Shown one piece after another: positions 7,427-9,199 of a stretch of DNA of 9,199 bases. A program made the translations under genes and the position numbers. The notes below the pieces were generated by a model, which worked only from the letters and a program-made list of their open reading frames with translations, made no database searches and was not told where the DNA came from. Positions within the stretch are counted from its first letter, which is position 1, and every line of letters begins with the position of its first letter. The DNA is from CBDULQ01 sp965368115 (GTDB taxonomy: Bacteria; Pseudomonadota; Gammaproteobacteria; SZUA-229): contig CBDULQ010000152.1 of assembly GCA_965368115.1 (NCBI GenBank), positions 1-9,199 of the forward strand, in the 5' to 3' direction.

Positions 7427-7475
7427 TTAGGCTCACATTGTAGTTACAACAGTTTCCGCGACGGCCGAGACTGCT

Positions 7476-8438
7476 CTATTTATCCGATACTTCATCGAGC
7501 CCTTCTGTAACCTCTCGCCGATGAATAATATTCAAAACCGTGTGGGCGAGTTCATTAGGTTTGAATTTGGGAATAAAATGATCGGCGCCGACTTTTTCCA
7601 CCATGCTGTTGTTGAACACACCGCTCAAAGACGTGTGCAGCATAACGTATAGCGATTCCAGGCGCGGATCGCTGCGAATTTTGGTGGTCAGTGTATAACC
7701 ATCCATACGTGGCATTTCGATATCCGAAATGACCAGGGCAATTTTTTCAGTAATCGGCGAACCTTCATCCGCCCATTCCTGAAGAATTTCCAGGCCATGC
7801 TGTCCGTCGCGAGCCAGGGTGGTTTCTATACCCATTTGCTCCAGCACTCGCTTGACCTGGTTGCGAGCCACCGAGGAATCATCCACCACCAGCACATGCA
7901 TGGGTAGATCCGTATCCTTGTCCTGTGCCTGGTCGAGAATGTTCTGATCCACCTCTTCCTGTACACCCATTACATCGGCAAACACACGTTCAACGTCGAT
8001 GATTTCAACCAGTTCCTTATCGACATGAGTCACCGCGGTCAGGTAACTGGAGGTACCGCTTCCCTTGGGTGGCGGCAGAATGTCTTTCCAGTTCATATTG
8101 GTGATACGATCCACCGATTCCACCAGAAATCCCTGAGTGTACCGGTTGTATTCGGAAACAATCACGAAGCTGTTCTTGATGTCCTTGACCGGGCGATTGC
8201 TGATCGCCAGCCCCAGGTCCATCACCGGAATGGTTTTTTTGCGCAAATGGGCTACACCAACCACTTTCGGATTGGCCTTGGGCATATGTGTCAACGGTGG
8301 ACAGCGAATCACTTCCTGCACCTTGAACACGTTGATGCCGTACAGCTGTTTTCCACCGAGACGAAACAGCAGCAGTTCCAGTCGATTGTGACCGGCCAGC
8401 TGGGTACGCATATCAACGCTGTCTAGAACACCTGCCAT
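7476..8438 (-). CDS. cheV: Chemotaxis scaffold protein CheV (CheW domain plus receiver)
   Basis: CheV couples chemoreceptors to the kinase CheA like CheW, and its receiver domain accepts phosphate to tune the coupling. The protein has 320 residues, typical for CheV. Residues 15-158 are the CheW-like domain (ELLLFRLGGKQLYGINVFKV, then EVIRCPPLT and VVGVAHLRKKTIPVMDL, the usual pattern). Residues 180-305 are the receiver: acidic pair Asp186-Asp187 in HVLVVDDSS, phosphoacceptor Asp239 in VISDIEMPRMDG, switch Thr269 and Lys291 in FIPKFKP. All catalytic residues are present. GGAG lies about 8 nt before the ATG. It starts the cheV-cheR unit and faces a divergent receptor gene across a 184-bp gap; no clear promoter for it is seen there. 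Confidence 0.97.
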   Translation of the reverse strand: MAGVLDSVDMRTQLAGHNRLELLLFRLGGKQLYGINVFKVQEVIRCPPLTHMPKANPKVVGVAHLRKKTIPVMDLGLAISNRPVKDIKNSFVIVSEYNRYTQGFLVESVDRITNMNWKDILPPPKGSGTSSYLTAVTHVDKELVEIIDVERVFADVMGVQEEVDQNILDQAQDKDTDLPMHVLVVDDSSVARNQVKRVLEQMGIETTLARDGQHGLEILQEWADEGSPITEKIALVISDIEMPRMDGYTLTTKIRSDPRLESLYVMLHTSLSGVFNNSMVEKVGADHFIPKFKPNELAHTVLNIIHRREVTEGLDEVSDK

Positions 8439-8472
8439 CAGTACGCTCCGTAAGGCTTAAACACCTTAATTG

Positions 8473-8500
8473 CTTGCAAAATTCTAACTTCAACTATACT
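8473..8500 (+). promoter_or_regulatory. Possible sigma-70 promoter of the divergent chemoreceptor gene
   Basis: A TATACT -10 box (8495-8500) lies 16 nt after CTTGCA (8473-8478), or 15 nt after TTGCAA. Transcription would start near 8507, giving a leader of about 115 nt for the receptor gene. The -10 box overlaps a reverse TATAGT that could serve cheV, but no good partner -35 is seen on that strand. Support is a consensus match only, with suboptimal spacing. Confidence 0.35.
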
Positions 8501-8622
8501 CAGGACTAACAATAAAAAACGAATATTGGGTGCTCCCTGCAATACCCTGATACTAGCTCAATTCAACTGTTTCGCTAGTCAATCACACTATTTATTCTGC
8601 ATCGCCCTGGACTGGATGAGAT

Positions 8623-9199
8623 ATGGCAAATCGATTACTTTTCACTCACAAGGCTATCGCCTTGCTCAATGCAGCACTAGCTGCCGACTACCATCGCCTG
8701 AACGAGTTATCGAAACAGAATTCCGGTGCCGCAAACAGCCTGTCCACCACCACAGATCATATCAGGGACAATAATCGCAAACTGGTGTCCATTGCCGAAT
8801 CCGGTTACCAGTCGATGGAGCAGATGTACGACATTCAGCGTCGAAATCTGAGCCTGAAGAGCCAGTCTGCATCCATCGAGGATGCCATTACCAGCATTGC
8901 AGCAGCCACCGAGCAGATGGCGGCCTCGGCATCGGAAGTCTCGCTGGCCGCCCAGGCGACCGCATCACGCGCTTCGGAAAGTTATCAGTTGACCGAAAAT
9001 GGCAATGTCGCCATCTCCTCCATGATGGGCGATATGGACCTGCTCGAATCCGCCATGAAAGCGATGTTCGACGGGGTACAGAAATTTTCCGGATTTACCG
9101 AAGAAATCAACAACCTGACGGCCATCGTCAGGGATATCGCCAACCAGACCAATCTGCTGGCGTTGAATGCAGCCATCGAAGCCGCTCGCGCCGGCGAAG
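8623..9199 (+). CDS. Methyl-accepting chemotaxis protein, soluble N-terminus (3' end outside window)
   Basis: The first 192 codons are visible and the frame is open at the edge. The translation begins MANRLLFTHKAIALLNAALA and is helical throughout. The signalling domain is recognised from ATEQMAASASEVS (about residues 96-108) and the receptor hairpin tip IANQTNLLALNAAIEAARAG (about residues 172-191), where CheA and CheW bind. No transmembrane segment and no periplasmic or PAS domain precede it: only about 70-90 residues come before the signalling region, so this part is cytoplasmic. A sensor could still lie in the unseen C-terminal part, as in receptors with a C-terminal zinc-binding (CZB) or other domain. 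The ATG at 8623 follows GGATGAG. It diverges from cheV, suggesting a role with this chemotaxis system. The family is sure; ligand and full architecture are unknown. Confidence 0.9.
   Translation, partial: MANRLLFTHKAIALLNAALAADYHRLNELSKQNSGAANSLSTTTDHIRDNNRKLVSIAESGYQSMEQMYDIQRRNLSLKSQSASIEDAITSIAAATEQMAASASEVSLAAQATASRASESYQLTENGNVAISSMMGDMDLLESAMKAMFDGVQKFSGFTEEINNLTAIVRDIANQTNLLALNAAIEAARAGE

Noticed and set aside
7438..7450. Small inverted repeat TTGTAGTTACAA in the cheV-cheR gap, sharing AGTTACAAC with the flgB leader (6445-6453)
   Set aside because: A 9-nt match and 5-bp arms are expected by chance in this length; no further copy was noticed.
8542..8600. Sigma-28-like TAAA-N15-GCGA on the minus strand upstream of cheV
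   Set aside because: The -10 half matches only about four of eight positions of GCCGATAA, so it is not distinguishable from chance.
1..9199. CRISPR arrays, insertion sequences, tRNA or rRNA genes
   Set aside because: No direct repeat series, transposase-like translation or tRNA-like cloverleaf was seen; the window is almost fully occupied by flagellar and chemotaxis genes.

Overview
The window is a block of polar-flagellum and chemotaxis genes. Ten genes and one 5'-terminal fragment of a gene are on the minus strand, and one partial chemoreceptor gene diverges on the plus strand at the right edge. Read in the direction of transcription (right to left) the minus-strand order is cheV, cheR, flgB, flgC, flgD, flgE, flgF, flgG, flgH, a DsrE-family gene, and flgI (running off the left edge). 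The cheV-cheR-flgB order, together with RpoN (sigma-54) type promoters in front of flgB and flgI, is the layout seen in polarly flagellated Gammaproteobacteria such as Vibrio, Shewanella and Pseudomonas relatives. The genus cannot be told from the sequence. A DsrE-like gene would fit a sulfur-metabolising lineage, but that is only a suggestion.

Right side (8439-9199): a divergent 184-bp gap separates cheV from a soluble-looking methyl-accepting chemotaxis protein. flgA, often found beside cheV in related bacteria, is absent from this position. Middle right (6602-8438): cheV (CheW-receiver scaffold) and cheR (receptor methyltransferase), the adaptation pair. Gap 6426-6601: a GC-rich hairpin with a T-tract ends the che unit, followed by a near-perfect sigma-54 promoter for flgB.

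Middle (1986-6425): flgBCDEFG, tightly spaced (2 to 36 nt), encode the proximal rod (FlgB, FlgC, FlgF), the distal rod (FlgG), the hook (FlgE) and the hook cap (FlgD). flgH (L-ring lipoprotein) follows.

Left side (1-1283) is the unusual part. After flgH comes a textbook intrinsic terminator, then a small gene for a predicted exported DsrE-family protein, then a second sigma-54 promoter just before flgI (P-ring). FlgH and FlgI, which build the two bushing rings together and are normally co-transcribed neighbours, are here separated physically and probably transcriptionally. This insertion is the most interesting feature of the window. All remaining genes look intact and ordinary.
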